Source: Lacticaseibacillus rhamnosus
GTDB taxonomy: Bacteria; Bacillota; Bacilli; Lactobacillales; Lactobacillaceae
Direction: 5' to 3'
DNA: 64,000 bases
NCBI RefSeq assembly: GCF_900636965.1
Contig: NZ_LR134331.1
Coordinates: forward strand, 310,001 to 374,000
This document shows positions 52,573 through 61,537 of this stretch, piece by piece. The position numbers and the translations under genes were made by a program. The notes below the pieces were generated by a model that saw only the letters and a program-made list of their open reading frames with translations, made no database searches and was not told the origin of the DNA. Numbering within the stretch: position 1 is the stretch's first letter; each line of letters opens with the position of its first letter.

Positions 52573-53145
52573 GTTTGCATCTTCTTATCGTTTTCTAATA
52601 TTTAGGATGATTATAGCATGTGCTGGCATGCGGAATACAGTTAAGTTGATCGTGTTCGTTGCTAAAGCAGTGTCAGCAAAGTCTTAATTTAGCGGAAGTG
52701 ATCCTTCAACAGGGATGGCCGCTATTACCGCTACAATTCAGCTGAATCGATCTTGAATGACAGACGATGATGACGATAATTGATGTTTTAAATATTAATA
52801 TCGGAATTCATTTTTAAACAAGCTAATACTAATTGATGTCCATCACTTTATAAATTTTATTCTATTATATAAATGTTTTTGGATATTATTAGTGATACAA
52901 AACGTCAATAATATTTCTTTTTAAGGATAAAATACTTGACGTCATTAAATTTTAGTGTACTATTCATTATAAAATTGCAAATTGTTTATCTAACAGCCGC
53001 TAGATGTATAGGGATCGAGTATGCACCGTGAGTTTGAATGATGACTTTCTTTACAATGAGCGTCAATACTCACAAGCTGATTCATAAAGCCGGGCTGACT
53101 CGTTAGATATTACAGCTTCGGCGTGGAGAAAATGGGGATGTTTGC
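52573..53145. other. AT-rich intergenic region
   Basis: No gene is supported here. The middle (about 52760-52990) is much richer in A+T than its surroundings. Apart from the promoter at 52936-52963 I see no repeat or RNA gene. Confidence 0.5.
52936..52963 (+). promoter_or_regulatory. Promoter upstream of the rhomboid-like gene pair
   Basis: TTGACG (52936-52941), 16-base spacer, TACTAT (52958-52963) in AT-rich DNA. It lies about 180 bases before the first rhomboid-like gene, leaving a long leader. Confidence 0.5.
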
Positions 53146-53835
53146 ATGCTAGCAAAATTAAGAACGTTAAATCTTTTATCAGTATTTTTGGCAGCAAAGG
53201 GGACGCTGCTGATTTGCTGCGCCTTGTACTTTTGTTTTTTACTATTTTCAACTTTGACAAGTACGTTTCTAATTCCCGCTAACGATCTTTTGGGGGATAT
53301 TTCGTCAATTTCTAAGGGCGAGTTGTGGCGGATTGTGACAAGTTCGGTTTACTTTTCGGATTGGGAGCCACTCATAAAGACGGTGCTTGCAATTCTGATG
53401 ATTGGTCCGTTTATTGAATGGAAGATTGGCAGCCGTGCGTTTGTGATCAGTTTCTTTGCGGCCAGTTGGATCGGAGCCGGGCTTATTTGCTTTGGCTTTA
53501 ATGGCATTATTCAGTCAACTGTTGGCCTGAATACATATATTGACGCATTTTATGGCGCAACCTTGGCAGTCTATGCCCTGTTTCCGTTAGCCGGATTGGT
53601 ATTTGCCATTAAAAGCCCGCCGTTTTCTCTGCTGACAAAGCTCGTTACGACCGGAGCATTTCTAGGTGACTTGATTCTGGTGTTTTGGGCTAATGCGAAT
53701 AGGTCAGATCCTGCAATCGTTGTTCGAATTGGCCAGTTGTGCGGTGTACTGGGCGGAATTGTTTGCGCGCTCGGCATTTTTACTTTGAAAAATTTGAAGC
53801 AACGTCACTTCTTTTTGGCAAAGTCGAATAACTGA
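53146..53835 (+). CDS. Rhomboid-like membrane protein lacking the catalytic residues
   Basis: A 229-residue protein with about six membrane segments. GELWRIVTSSVYFSDWE...GPFIEWKIGSRAF follows the rhomboid pattern around helices 1-2. The expected H-x4/5-H-x3-N of helix 2 is absent (YFSDWEPLIKTV). The GxSG serine position reads YGATLAVYALF, and the helix 6 His reads IGQLCGVLGG. It is therefore likely a pseudoprotease or a relative with another role. It is about 45-50% identical by eye to the interrupted gene that follows 51 bases after its stop. Confidence 0.7.
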   Translation: MLAKLRTLNLLSVFLAAKGTLLICCALYFCFLLFSTLTSTFLIPANDLLGDISSISKGELWRIVTSSVYFSDWEPLIKTVLAILMIGPFIEWKIGSRAFVISFFAASWIGAGLICFGFNGIIQSTVGLNTYIDAFYGATLAVYALFPLAGLVFAIKSPPFSLLTKLVTTGAFLGDLILVFWANANRSDPAIVVRIGQLCGVLGGIVCALGIFTLKNLKQRHFFLAKSNN

Positions 53836-53967
53836 GCTTCTCACGGACGGATTGACACAAACAATTTTGAAAAATGGGGTGGGCTTATGCTGGCGAAGTT
53901 GCGAAGAGTGAATCTGCTATCGGTGTTTCTAGCAGCTAAGGGAACATGCTTCATCTGTGGTATTTTG

Positions 53968-53981
53968 GTATTATGTTATTT
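53968..53981 (+). repeat. Target-site duplication, left copy
   Basis: GTATTATGTTATTT, identical to 55160-55173, directly flanks the IS left end. Confidence 0.85.
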
Positions 53982-55159
53982 CCCCAGTTTACAATTCAAG
54001 TGCAACACCCTGACGACTAGACCATAAAGGCCATGAAGACCTATTCTTGTTAGTGCTAGCTAAACAAGAAAGCAGGAATCTTCATGACCCACTCTCAGAC
54101 TAACACCCACAAGCATTACCAACAACTCAGTTTTAGCGACCGTGCTACAATTCAGGCCCTTCAGGCTGCTGGTGACACCGCGACCGTGATTGCACAGAAG
54201 CTTCATCGCAGTAAAGCGACAATCTCACGAGAAATCACGCGTGGATCTGTAACTCAGCTCGACTCGAAGCGTCACTCGCATCAAGTCTATCTTGCGGAAA
54301 CTGCCCAAGCCATGCACGACCGTAAACGCGATAGAACCGGTCACTACGCCTTTCTTAAGACCGGCCGTGCGTTCTTCAAGGCTCTCGCCAGGGAGCTTAC
54401 TCGTAAGCCGCGCGTACACAGCGTTGATAGCTTCGTACACTTCTATCGCGACCAGGGCAAGGCTTGCCCTTCAACGACAACTGTGTATCGCTACATCGAC
54501 GCCGGGCTGCTTGAGCTAGACAACATGACACTTCCCAAGAAGCTCCGACGCCGCATCAAAGGCTATAAGAACGCCCACAAGCGCAAGAATAAGAAGATAT
54601 ACGGCGACTCAATCGAGTTGCGTCCTGCGGCCGTGAATGACCGCACAGGCGTGGGACATTGGGAAGGCGACTTGGTCAAAGGTATTCGCTTAGCTGATGA
54701 GCCAGCATTAATGACGCTCACAGAACGGTACAGCCGGACTGAGATCATCGTCAAGATTCCTGACTATCATGCGGGCACCTGCCTTAAAGCCTTGCAGGAC
54801 ACGATCGACGACTACGGGGCCAAGGAATTTGAGAGTATCACTTTTGACAATGGTTCCGAGTTTGCCAAGTTATCAGAGATTGTTGGAACCCAGATTTACT
54901 TCGCACATCCGTACTCGCCTTGGGAGCGTGGCACAAACGAGAACGCCAATGGACTGCTTAGGGAATTCTTCCCGAAAGGGAAGTCTCTCAGAGCAGTTAC
55001 CCTGGTTGAAATTCAAGCAGTCCAATCCGCACTGAACCATCGTCCCAGACGTATTCTGAACTATCTTCGCCCATGCGATTACTACCGATGCATGGCGTAA
55101 CAGCCTAGACCACTATCAAGAATTCGTTATCATCGTTGCACTTGACTTGAAAATTGAGG
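53982..55159 (+). mobile_element. IS30-family insertion sequence, 1178 bp
   Basis: The element is bounded by 26-bp imperfect inverted repeats (53982-54007 and 55134-55159; about 21 of 26 matches; shared core TCAAGTGCAAC). It carries one transposase gene. Flanking direct repeats are 14 bp, longer than the 2-3 bp usually given for IS30 elements. The intact ends, intact transposase and perfect target duplication suggest a recent insertion. Confidence 0.9.
54084..55100 (+). CDS. IS30-family transposase
   Basis: A 338-residue DDE transposase. The N-terminal helix-turn-helix reads LSFSDRATIQALQAAGDTAT and LHRSKATISREITRG. The catalytic triad is in GHWEGDLVKG (Asp), TFDNGSEFAKL (Asp) and the NENANGLLREFFPKG region (Glu of NEN), as in IS30. 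It ends 59 bases before the right inverted repeat. AAGCAGGAA is a modest ribosome site. No frameshift or stop is seen, so it is likely active. Confidence 0.93.
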   Translation: MTHSQTNTHKHYQQLSFSDRATIQALQAAGDTATVIAQKLHRSKATISREITRGSVTQLDSKRHSHQVYLAETAQAMHDRKRDRTGHYAFLKTGRAFFKALARELTRKPRVHSVDSFVHFYRDQGKACPSTTTVYRYIDAGLLELDNMTLPKKLRRRIKGYKNAHKRKNKKIYGDSIELRPAAVNDRTGVGHWEGDLVKGIRLADEPALMTLTERYSRTEIIVKIPDYHAGTCLKALQDTIDDYGAKEFESITFDNGSEFAKLSEIVGTQIYFAHPYSPWERGTNENANGLLREFFPKGKSLRAVTLVEIQAVQSALNHRPRRILNYLRPCDYYRCMA

Positions 55160-55173
55160 GTATTATGTTATTT
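55160..55173 (+). repeat. Target-site duplication, right copy
   Basis: GTATTATGTTATTT directly follows the IS right end and equals 53968-53981. Confidence 0.85.
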
Positions 55174-55850
55174 GCTCTTTTATGTATTGCTTAACGTTTA
55201 TCTAATTCCCTCGGGTGACTTTTTGGGCAATATTCCCGCAGTTTTAAGAGGAGAATTATGGCGGGTGGTGACGAGCAGCGTTTTTCATTATGATTGGGAA
55301 AATCACCTATTGCCCAATATGTTCGCCATTATAATTTTAGGACCGTTTATTGAATGGAAACTTGGTAAGGCTGCGTTCGTCATTAGCTTCTTTATCTGCA
55401 GTTGGGCAGGGGAGTTGCTGTTTTGCTTTGGATTTGGAGGATTTATTCAATCACACCTAGGAATTGGCAGCTATGTTGAGCGGTTTAATGGTGTTTCGAT
55501 GTCGGTATACGGATTATTTCCATTAGCAGTTTTGGCACTTGTAACTAGTAAACCTGCCTTTTCACCGTTGACAAAAGTTGTTGCATTTGGCGTAATTCTT
55601 TACGTTTTCACAACCGGATACTGGCCTTATCAAGAACTATCAGACACGAGAATCTATGAGCAGATTGGGCATTCGTGCGGTTTTCTTGTTGGCATTGGAT
55701 GTGTCTTGGTGATTTTGATACAAAGGAATCGGAAGAAACGATTGACGCATTTGTGCGAGCCAATTGAGGCGCTCCGTGGTGATTAGGCTTAGAAATTGAC
55801 AGCGTCTAGTCACGGTTGATTTCCAAGTGCTAGCGGTTTCAAATAAAACA

Positions 55851-55859
55851 TGCTATACT
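55851..55859 (+). promoter_or_regulatory. Extended -10 of the thiamine operon
   Basis: TGCTATACT lies about 25 bases before the TPP riboswitch. The -35 region is weak (TAGCGG at 18 bases), as is common with extended -10 elements. Confidence 0.55.
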
Positions 55860-55879
55860 GCCTTTACAATCGAATAGAA

Positions 55880-55953
55880 ACATTTGGGGTGCTGAAAAGC
55901 TGAGATAATACCCATGGAACCTGATGCAGTTAGTACTGCCGCAGGGAAATGTC
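55880..55953 (+). promoter_or_regulatory. TPP riboswitch (THI element)
   Basis: The conserved TPP aptamer blocks are all present in order: GGGGTGCT, CTGAGATAATACCC, GAACCTGATGCAGTTAGTACTGCC and GCAGGGAAATG. Thiamine pyrophosphate binding should switch off the following eight-gene salvage operon. Confidence 0.96.
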
Positions 55954-55997
55954 GCTAAGATCAATCGTTTTATGACGATGCTTATTTGTGATTTCAT

Positions 55998-56035
55998 GGA
56001 CCCCGCCAGTGTTTGGTGTCGGGTCCTTTTTCTTT
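55998..56035 (+). terminator. Riboswitch-linked terminator
   Basis: GGACCC and GGGTCC form a GC-rich stem with loop CGCCAGTGTTTGGTGTC, followed by a T-rich tail. It lies 45 bases after the aptamer and is its probable expression platform. Confidence 0.8.
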
Positions 56036-56122
56036 GAGTTGACCTGTTCGCTAACCGATTGGCGGGAGAAGTTGATGGAGATTCACACATAAACATGGTT
56101 ATGACTGATTGTGACTGCTTAG

Positions 56123-56163
56123 GCCCCCGTCTGTCTTTTGTTCGAAGAAAGAGGGGCTTTTTT
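56123..56163 (+). promoter_or_regulatory. Second hairpin covering the ykoE ribosome site
   Basis: GCCCC and TCTTT pair with AAAGA and GGGGC, with an inner bulge; the 3' strand holds the GAGGGG ribosome site and is followed by six T and the start codon. It could act as a terminator or hide the ribosome site. Confidence 0.5.
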
Positions 56164-56164
56164 G

Positions 56165-56731
56165 ATGGATAAATGGTCTTTGCGTGACGTGGTCTTGTTG
56201 GCGTTTTTAGCCTTCTTGTTTGGTGGTGTCTTCATGGGTGCCGATGCAATTTATGCCGTGTTGGCGGCGGCTTTGACACCACTGGGCTATGCACCTTTTG
56301 CTAACGAGATTCTGTTTGGTATGTGGGTGATGGCTGCACCGATGACGACCATGCTGTTGCGGAAGAAAGGGAGTTCAATTCTTGGTGAGTGTCTGGCTGC
56401 GTTGGCCGAAATGCTTTATGGCTCTTATTTTGGCCCTGCCGTTTTGCTATCCGGTTTTGTTCAGGGACTAGGTAGCGAGGCCGGATTTATTGTGACGCGA
56501 TACCGGCGCTATGACACGGTGAGCTTGCTTTTGGCGGCAGTGGGCACCACCTTGTTTAGTTTCACTTATGAATACTTCAAGCTGGGTTATGGCGCGTACA
56601 GCTTCGGCATGATCTTAGGCTTGGTCACGGTACGTTTATTGTCCGTTATTTTCTTTGGCGTCGTTTTGGTGCAGTTGGTCATGAAGCTTTACGAGCAAGC
56701 AGCCGGTGTCAAGCGACTTGCTGGCAGGTAA
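56165..56731 (+). CDS. ykoE: ECF transporter substrate-binding (S) component for thiamine precursor (HMP)
   Basis: A 188-residue integral membrane protein with about five or six hydrophobic segments (VVLLAFLAFLFGGVFMGADAIYAVL at the start; LAEMLYGSYFGPAVLLSGFVQGLG in the middle, a YkoE-like signature). It would bind hydroxymethylpyrimidine and work with the ATPase and T component encoded next. ATG 56165 follows GAGGGG. An in-frame start 27 bases upstream lies within the hairpin and has no site. TPP riboswitch control supports the assignment. Confidence 0.85.
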   Translation: MDKWSLRDVVLLAFLAFLFGGVFMGADAIYAVLAAALTPLGYAPFANEILFGMWVMAAPMTTMLLRKKGSSILGECLAALAEMLYGSYFGPAVLLSGFVQGLGSEAGFIVTRYRRYDTVSLLLAAVGTTLFSFTYEYFKLGYGAYSFGMILGLVTVRLLSVIFFGVVLVQLVMKLYEQAAGVKRLAGR

Positions 56732-56737
56732 AAGCCA

Positions 56738-58081
56738 ATGGGAATTAGGTTGAAAGATTTGCAGTTCCACCGGGAAACGCCGTTGTTTGATCACCTGAGT
56801 TTTGAGTTTGCGACAGGTGCGTTAACGGTCCTGACAGGTGATAGCGGTAGTGGCAAATCCACATTGCTCAATTTAATCGCCGGGTTTGCGCCGATGACCT
56901 ATTCCGGCACGATTTTGCTTGATAATCATGATCTCAGTGGAGCCAGTATGCAGGTAAAAGCGCAGCAGGTCGGGATGTTGTTCCAAAATCCTGATCAACA
57001 ATTTACCATGCGGACGTTAAGCGGCGAACTTGCCTTTGCGTTGGAGAATCTCGGCTTGTCTGCAACAGCCATGATCCAAAGAAGTAAGCAGGCCGTGGCG
57101 CTGGGCGATACGCAAGCGTTGTTAAATCGTGACTTGCAGACACTTTCCGGTGGTGAAAAGCAGCGGGCAGCATTAACCGTTTTGCTAGCGATGAATCCGC
57201 CCATTTTATTGCTGGATGAACCGTTTGCCAGTATTGATCCGGTCAGTCGCCAGCAGTTGATTACCAAGTTAGGGCGATTGCGCGATGCTGGCAAAACGAT
57301 TGTGATTGCGGATCATGATTTGCGTGATTACGCCGGAGTAGCCGATGCGCTAGTTGCTTTGAAAGACGGCCAGCTGACCAGGCTGCCACTCACAACTTTG
57401 ACCACGATTCCCACCCAGTTTGACTTAACTCAAGCCAATGCAGCCACCGTTTCGTTGCTACGATTTGACCAAGTTGTCTGCGCCCGGAATCACCAAATTT
57501 TGGTGCAGGCTCCGACATGGCAGTTTAATACCGGTATCACGACTTTGACAGGCGCTAATGGTAGCGGCAAGTCAACCTTGCTGCGGGCAATGGTGCAGTT
57601 GCATCCGTATCGCGGCCGGATGTTTCTCGACAGCCGCCGATTACGCCGCACTAAAAAACTGTACCGGACGATGACATTGGCGGTACAGGATGCCGGCAAG
57701 CAGTTTGTCACATTGACTCCCGCCGATGAACTTGCATTTGGGCCAGCCTTGACGCCAAAAGTACGCAAACGCCAGGCAGCTGCCCTTGCCTATTTGGGAT
57801 TGACAGAAAAACAAACCGGCAGCCTGTATCACCTGAGCGAAGGCCAGAAAAAAATGGTGCAGCTGATCGCAATGTTAAGTCTGGAGCGAACTTTTTTGCT
57901 GTTGGATGAACCGTTTAGCGGATTAGATGAACGTGCCTGTGCTTTTTTTGCCGCGTGGATCAAGGAAAAAGCAGCTAAGCAGGCGTTTTTGATTGTGACG
58001 CACCGACTGGCTCCGCTAGCTGGCATCAGTCACCAGCATGTGGCACTTGCCGATCACCGGTTACACATTCTACAGGAGTGA
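56738..58081 (+). CDS. ykoD: ECF transporter ATPase, two fused ABC domains
   Basis: A 447-residue tandem ATPase. Domain 1: Walker A TGDSGSGKSTLL, signature LSGGEKQRAAL, Walker B ILLLDEPFAS. Domain 2: Walker A TGANGSGKSTLL, signature LSEGQKKMVQL (variant of LSGGQ), Walker B FLLLDEPFSG. It powers the YkoE/YkoC module on the inner membrane face. It starts 7 bases after ykoE. Fused double-ABC proteins are usual for YkoD-type ECF systems. Confidence 0.92.
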   Translation: MGIRLKDLQFHRETPLFDHLSFEFATGALTVLTGDSGSGKSTLLNLIAGFAPMTYSGTILLDNHDLSGASMQVKAQQVGMLFQNPDQQFTMRTLSGELAFALENLGLSATAMIQRSKQAVALGDTQALLNRDLQTLSGGEKQRAALTVLLAMNPPILLLDEPFASIDPVSRQQLITKLGRLRDAGKTIVIADHDLRDYAGVADALVALKDGQLTRLPLTTLTTIPTQFDLTQANAATVSLLRFDQVVCARNHQILVQAPTWQFNTGITTLTGANGSGKSTLLRAMVQLHPYRGRMFLDSRRLRRTKKLYRTMTLAVQDAGKQFVTLTPADELAFGPALTPKVRKRQAAALAYLGLTEKQTGSLYHLSEGQKKMVQLIAMLSLERTFLLLDEPFSGLDERACAFFAAWIKEKAAKQAFLIVTHRLAPLAGISHQHVALADHRLHILQE

Positions 58082-58082
58082 C

Positions 58083-58733
58083 ATGATGCCAGTAAAAAAG
58101 ACCAATGCAGTAAATCTGAGTTTATTTATTCTGCTGCTGACACTTGAAATATCTTTTAGCCATGCGGTGAGCCTTAATGTGGCGTTGATCGGACTGGCAA
58201 GCGGTTTTTTAATATGGCGGCGGGCGTTTAAAAGTCTCGTCGTTTTGGCCTTGTTACCGTTGATCCCGGCTGCCAGCACGTATTGGGCAATTACCCTGCA
58301 TGGTACGGATACGACTTACGCTTTGCTGCTGTGGGTTCGCACCTATGCTTTCACCGCGTTAGGGTTGGTGTTTCTTATCGGGGTTGACTTAGAGACCTTG
58401 CTGTTATGGCTGGAGCAGCATAAATTATCCCCTAATTTTGTTTACGGATTACTGGTTGTGATTCACGCCTTGCCGCAGATCATGCATGAAGTGGCTGCTA
58501 TTCGTGAGGCGAGTCTGTTACGTGGCCAAAAGTTGCACGCGTGGTCGCCGATGATTTATGTGAAGGTGATTTTTGTTGCTATGTCGTGGCAGGACCAGTA
58601 CGTCAAAGCCATGTATGCCCATGGTTATACCGAAGGAGCAACGCGAACGGTTCACCAAACCATCCGTAGTTCATGGCGCGGCTTGATCGCCATGGTGGGG
58701 GGCTTTGTCCTTTTGAATCTAATTGCCCGTTAG
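58083..58733 (+). CDS. ykoC: ECF transporter T component
   Basis: A 216-residue membrane protein with about five or six hydrophobic segments and the cytoplasmic coupling helices carrying Ala-Arg-Gly-like motifs (EASLLRGQKLHAW, MYAHGYTEGATR). It links S component and ATPase. AGGAG sits 4 bases before the first of two adjacent ATGs. Its start abuts the ykoD stop. An upstream in-frame start inside ykoD is unsupported. Confidence 0.9.
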   Translation: MMPVKKTNAVNLSLFILLLTLEISFSHAVSLNVALIGLASGFLIWRRAFKSLVVLALLPLIPAASTYWAITLHGTDTTYALLLWVRTYAFTALGLVFLIGVDLETLLLWLEQHKLSPNFVYGLLVVIHALPQIMHEVAAIREASLLRGQKLHAWSPMIYVKVIFVAMSWQDQYVKAMYAHGYTEGATRTVHQTIRSSWRGLIAMVGGFVLLNLIAR

Positions 58734-58846
58734 TTTGAGGATCAAAAAGACGTGGTCGTGCGATGTTTAAGCGATTGTGCAGCGGCCGACACCGCCCGCG
58801 ACAGACTAACGCGAGCTATAACAAAATCATTAATGAAGGAGTGCTT

Positions 58847-59539
58847 ATGAAATTTTCCAAAATTGCCCGGCAACAAGTTGTGCCGTACTGGGAAGGCAGT
58901 TTTTCCCATCCGTTTTTGACTGAATTGCAAGCCGGGACGCTTGATCCGGCCATTTTCCGCTATTATCTCATTCAAGATGCGTATTATTTAAAACATTTTA
59001 GCCGGTTGTATGCGTTAATCGCCCAGCAGGCTCAGGAATCAGACCTGAAAGCTTATGCAGCGCAATCCGCCGCGGGACTGACAGAAGGCGAGTTGGCGGT
59101 GCGGCGGGACTTTTTTGACACGCTGATGATCACCGATGCAGAAGTGGCAGCAACTGCCATTGCGCCGACCGCCTACCATTATGTATCGCATATGTATCGC
59201 CAATTAGTTGCCGGAACGCCGCACGTGGCCATCGCGGGGATGTTGCCGTGTCCGTGGTTATATCAAGAAGTCGGGCAATATCTAGCCCAGCGCCAATCAC
59301 CGGTGCCAATTTATCAACGCTGGATTGAAACATACAGCGGAGCGGCCAACGCGGATGATCAGCAGGCCGCGGTGGCATTGGTCAATCGATTATACGATCA
59401 CAGCACATCGGCAGAACAGCAGCAGATGCTAACCGCTTTTCGAATCAGTACCCAGATGGAATACAGCTTTTGGGAGATGGCCTATCACCTGGAAAAGTGG
59501 CCGGAAGGGAGTCGCAACAATGACGCAAAATCGCGTTAA
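58847..59539 (+). CDS. tenA: Aminopyrimidine aminohydrolase (thiaminase II)
   Basis: TenA (230 residues) converts aminomethyl-pyrimidine, a thiamine breakdown product, to HMP for salvage. It is an all-helical heme-oxygenase-like fold. The catalytic Cys lies in AGMLPCPWLYQEVG (about residue 132), and the C-terminal Glu in TQMEYSFWEMAY. AAGGAG lies 6 bases before ATG 58847. It overlaps thiW by 20 bp and works with imported precursors. Confidence 0.93.
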   Translation: MKFSKIARQQVVPYWEGSFSHPFLTELQAGTLDPAIFRYYLIQDAYYLKHFSRLYALIAQQAQESDLKAYAAQSAAGLTEGELAVRRDFFDTLMITDAEVAATAIAPTAYHYVSHMYRQLVAGTPHVAIAGMLPCPWLYQEVGQYLAQRQSPVPIYQRWIETYSGAANADDQQAAVALVNRLYDHSTSAEQQQMLTAFRISTQMEYSFWEMAYHLEKWPEGSRNNDAKSR

Positions 59540-60020
59540 ACGGCTAGCAATATTGGCCATGATGATCGCACTGGACGTGGTGCTGTCACCTTTATTTCGA
59601 ATTGAAGGGATGGCGCCGATGTCGAGTGTTGTCAATATTGTTGCTGCCGTTGTTATGGGGCCGCTTTATGCCACAGTTATGGCCTTTGCCTGTGCGCTGC
59701 TGCGGATGACATTATTGGGCATCCCGCCGCTTGCTTTAACCGGCGCGGTGTTTGGCGCACTGTTGGCTGGAATCGGTTATCGCATTGGCAGGCGGTCGGT
59801 ATGGGCAGCAGCTGGTGAAATCCTCGGCACCGGTTTGATTGGCTCGCTGTTGTCATACCCGGTGATGGTTTGGTTCACCGGCAGCAGTCAGTCGCTATAC
59901 TGGTTCGTCTACACACCGCGATTTTTCGGCGGCGCGATTTCCGGCTCGCTGATTGCCTTGTTTGTGTTATACGAACTTGACCATAGTGGCTTAACCCGCC
60001 GGCTGCAAAAGATCTTTTAA
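59520..60020 (+). CDS. thiW: ECF S component for thiazole precursor
   Basis: A 166-residue membrane protein with about five hydrophobic segments. KRLAILAMMIALDVVLSPLFRIEGMAPMSSVVNIVAAVVMGP matches the ThiW pattern. It should take up hydroxyethylthiazole and share the general ECF module or the YkoDC pair. The start lies inside the tenA end. GGAAGGGAG is upstream. Confidence 0.9.
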   Translation: MTQNRVKRLAILAMMIALDVVLSPLFRIEGMAPMSSVVNIVAAVVMGPLYATVMAFACALLRMTLLGIPPLALTGAVFGALLAGIGYRIGRRSVWAAAGEILGTGLIGSLLSYPVMVWFTGSSQSLYWFVYTPRFFGGAISGSLIALFVLYELDHSGLTRRLQKIF

Positions 60021-60070
60021 CCGCTTTACCCGCACTTCAAAAAGAATAATTTATAGGAGGCACATACCCC

Positions 60071-60910
60071 ATGAATCAATCCGTAACCACAAGCTTTAAA
60101 CAGGCGTTTGAATCCGCCTTGCCACTGACTTCATCGCCGTTAGTTCAATGCATTACCAATGAAATTACAGTCGAGTCCATGGCCAATGCGCTTTTGTACA
60201 TTGATGCCAAGCCGGTAATGGCCGATGCCGTGCAGGAGTTTCCGGAATTTTTTGCCCAAAATAATGCCTTACTGCTTAACTTAGGACATATCTCGCCAGA
60301 ACGTGAAAAGAGTCTGCTAGCGGCGGGTAGTTTTGCTGCTGAAACGCATACCCCGGTTGTGGTTGATCTAGTCGGTGTTTCCGCCACCCAATTGCGATAT
60401 GAATTAGGGCATCAGTTGTTGGCGAATCACCCGAATGTGGTTAAAGGCAATATTTCCGAGATGCGCCGCTTTAGTGGTCTGAAAAGTACCGGTCGCGGGG
60501 TGGATGGCAGCCAGCTAGATCAAAGCCCTGCTGCATTTTCCGAACTTGCTGAAGCGTTGAAGCGGTTGACCCGGCGTTTTCCTGCGACCACTTTTTTGGC
60601 AACCGGGCAAACAGACTTGGTGGTCAGCGCTCATGGCCAGTGGCGCCTGGAAAATGGCGTCTTGCAACTGGATCGCTTCACGGGAACCGGTGATATCGTT
60701 GGTGCCTTGATTGCAGCGCTGCTTGGGGTAGGGCTCACAAACGATGCAGCTGTGGTCGTTGCCGTTAGCTATTTTAATTGTTGCGGTGAAGTGGCTGCAG
60801 CCGAAAACACCGGCGGCCTCGCGTCATTTAGAGAGAGGACGCTGGATCAATTATCCTTGTTGGCAACGCATCAAGATTGGATTCAAAAGGTGAAAGGACA
60901 GGCACTATGA
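60071..60910 (+). CDS. thiM: Hydroxyethylthiazole kinase
   Basis: ThiM (279 residues) phosphorylates hydroxyethylthiazole to feed ThiE. Ribokinase-like family blocks: [46 protein letters not shown], and the ATP/catalytic [14 protein letters not shown] (Asp). The usual cysteine-containing GTGC motif reads GTGD here, which is tolerated in the family. GGAGG precedes the ATG; the stop overlaps thiE by 4 bp (ATGA). Confidence 0.94.
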   Translation: MNQSVTTSFKQAFESALPLTSSPLVQCITNEITVESMANALLYIDAKPVMADAVQEFPEFFAQNNALLLNLGHISPEREKSLLAAGSFAAETHTPVVVDLVGVSATQLRYELGHQLLANHPNVVKGNISEMRRFSGLKSTGRGVDGSQLDQSPAAFSELAEALKRLTRRFPATTFLATGQTDLVVSAHGQWRLENGVLQLDRFTGTGDIVGALIAALLGVGLTNDAAVVVAVSYFNCCGEVAAAENTGGLASFRERTLDQLSLLATHQDWIQKVKGQAL

Positions 60911-61536
60911 ATGCAGAAGCTTTACAACTTTATTTAGTCACCAACCGGTACGCCGATTCGCCTGAAGTTTTTTTAGCCAAGATTGCCGCGGCGTGTGAAA
61001 ATGGCGTCACAATGGTGCAATTACGGGAAAAATCCCTGACAACCCGTGATTATTACGCGCTGGCAAAACAGGTCAAATTGATCACCGACCGCTATCGGAT
61101 TCCGTTGATCATTGATGACCGGGTGGATGTTTGTTTAGCAGTCGACGCAGCCGGGGTGCATATTGGCGATGATGAACTACCGGTTGCGGTTACGCGGCAG
61201 TTGCTTGGTTCCGACAAAATACTGGGCGTCTCGACCAAAACAGTTGCGACTGCCACCGCTGCGGTTGCGGCCGGTGCTGATTATCTTGGGGTGGGCGCTA
61301 TTTTTCCAACCCAAACCAAGGCCGCTGCTCCGTTGACGTCACTGGCAACGCTAAAAGCAATCACAGCGGCAGTCTCTGTTCCGGTGGTGGCGATTGGTGG
61401 GATTAAGGCGGATAATCTTGACACCTTTAAGGCAACCGGAATTGCCGGCGTGGCGATTGTCAGCGAGATCATGCAGGCTCCGGATACGGCACAGAAGGTC
61501 CAGACCCTCAGCGCTAAACTGAAAGAGGTGTTATAA
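60907..61536 (+). CDS. thiE: Thiamine-phosphate synthase
   Basis: ThiE (209 residues) joins HMP-pyrophosphate and thiazole phosphate to give thiamine phosphate. TIM-barrel motifs: [53 protein letters not shown] (pyrophosphate loop) and VVAIGGI. ATG 60907 overlaps the thiM stop. An in-frame start 30 bases earlier is inside thiM. Confidence 0.95.
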   Translation: MNAEALQLYLVTNRYADSPEVFLAKIAAACENGVTMVQLREKSLTTRDYYALAKQVKLITDRYRIPLIIDDRVDVCLAVDAAGVHIGDDELPVAVTRQLLGSDKILGVSTKTVATATAAVAAGADYLGVGAIFPTQTKAAAPLTSLATLKAITAAVSVPVVAIGGIKADNLDTFKATGIAGVAIVSEIMQAPDTAQKVQTLSAKLKEVL

Positions 61537-61537
61537 A

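Larger units (their letters stand above)
53887..55786 (+). pseudogene. Rhomboid-like protease gene split by an IS30-family insertion
   Basis: The 5' part (53887-53981) and 3' part (from 55174) join in frame when the IS and one target-site copy are removed, giving about 241 residues. The N-terminus (MLAKLRRVNLLSVFLAAKGT) matches the upstream paralogue. Catalytic-type residues are all present in the 3' part: VFHYDWENHLLPNM (His, His, Asn of helix 2), FNGVSMSVYGLF (G-x-S serine) and IGHSCGFLVG (helix 6 His). The IS end supplies a TTG in frame at 55154, so a 210-residue product lacking about 31 N-terminal residues could still be made. Confidence 0.8.

Noticed and set aside
49787-55800. Prophage or genomic island between the GNAT gene and the thiamine operon
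   Set aside because: No integrase, phage genes, tRNA or attachment repeats were found; only one IS element and decayed genes.
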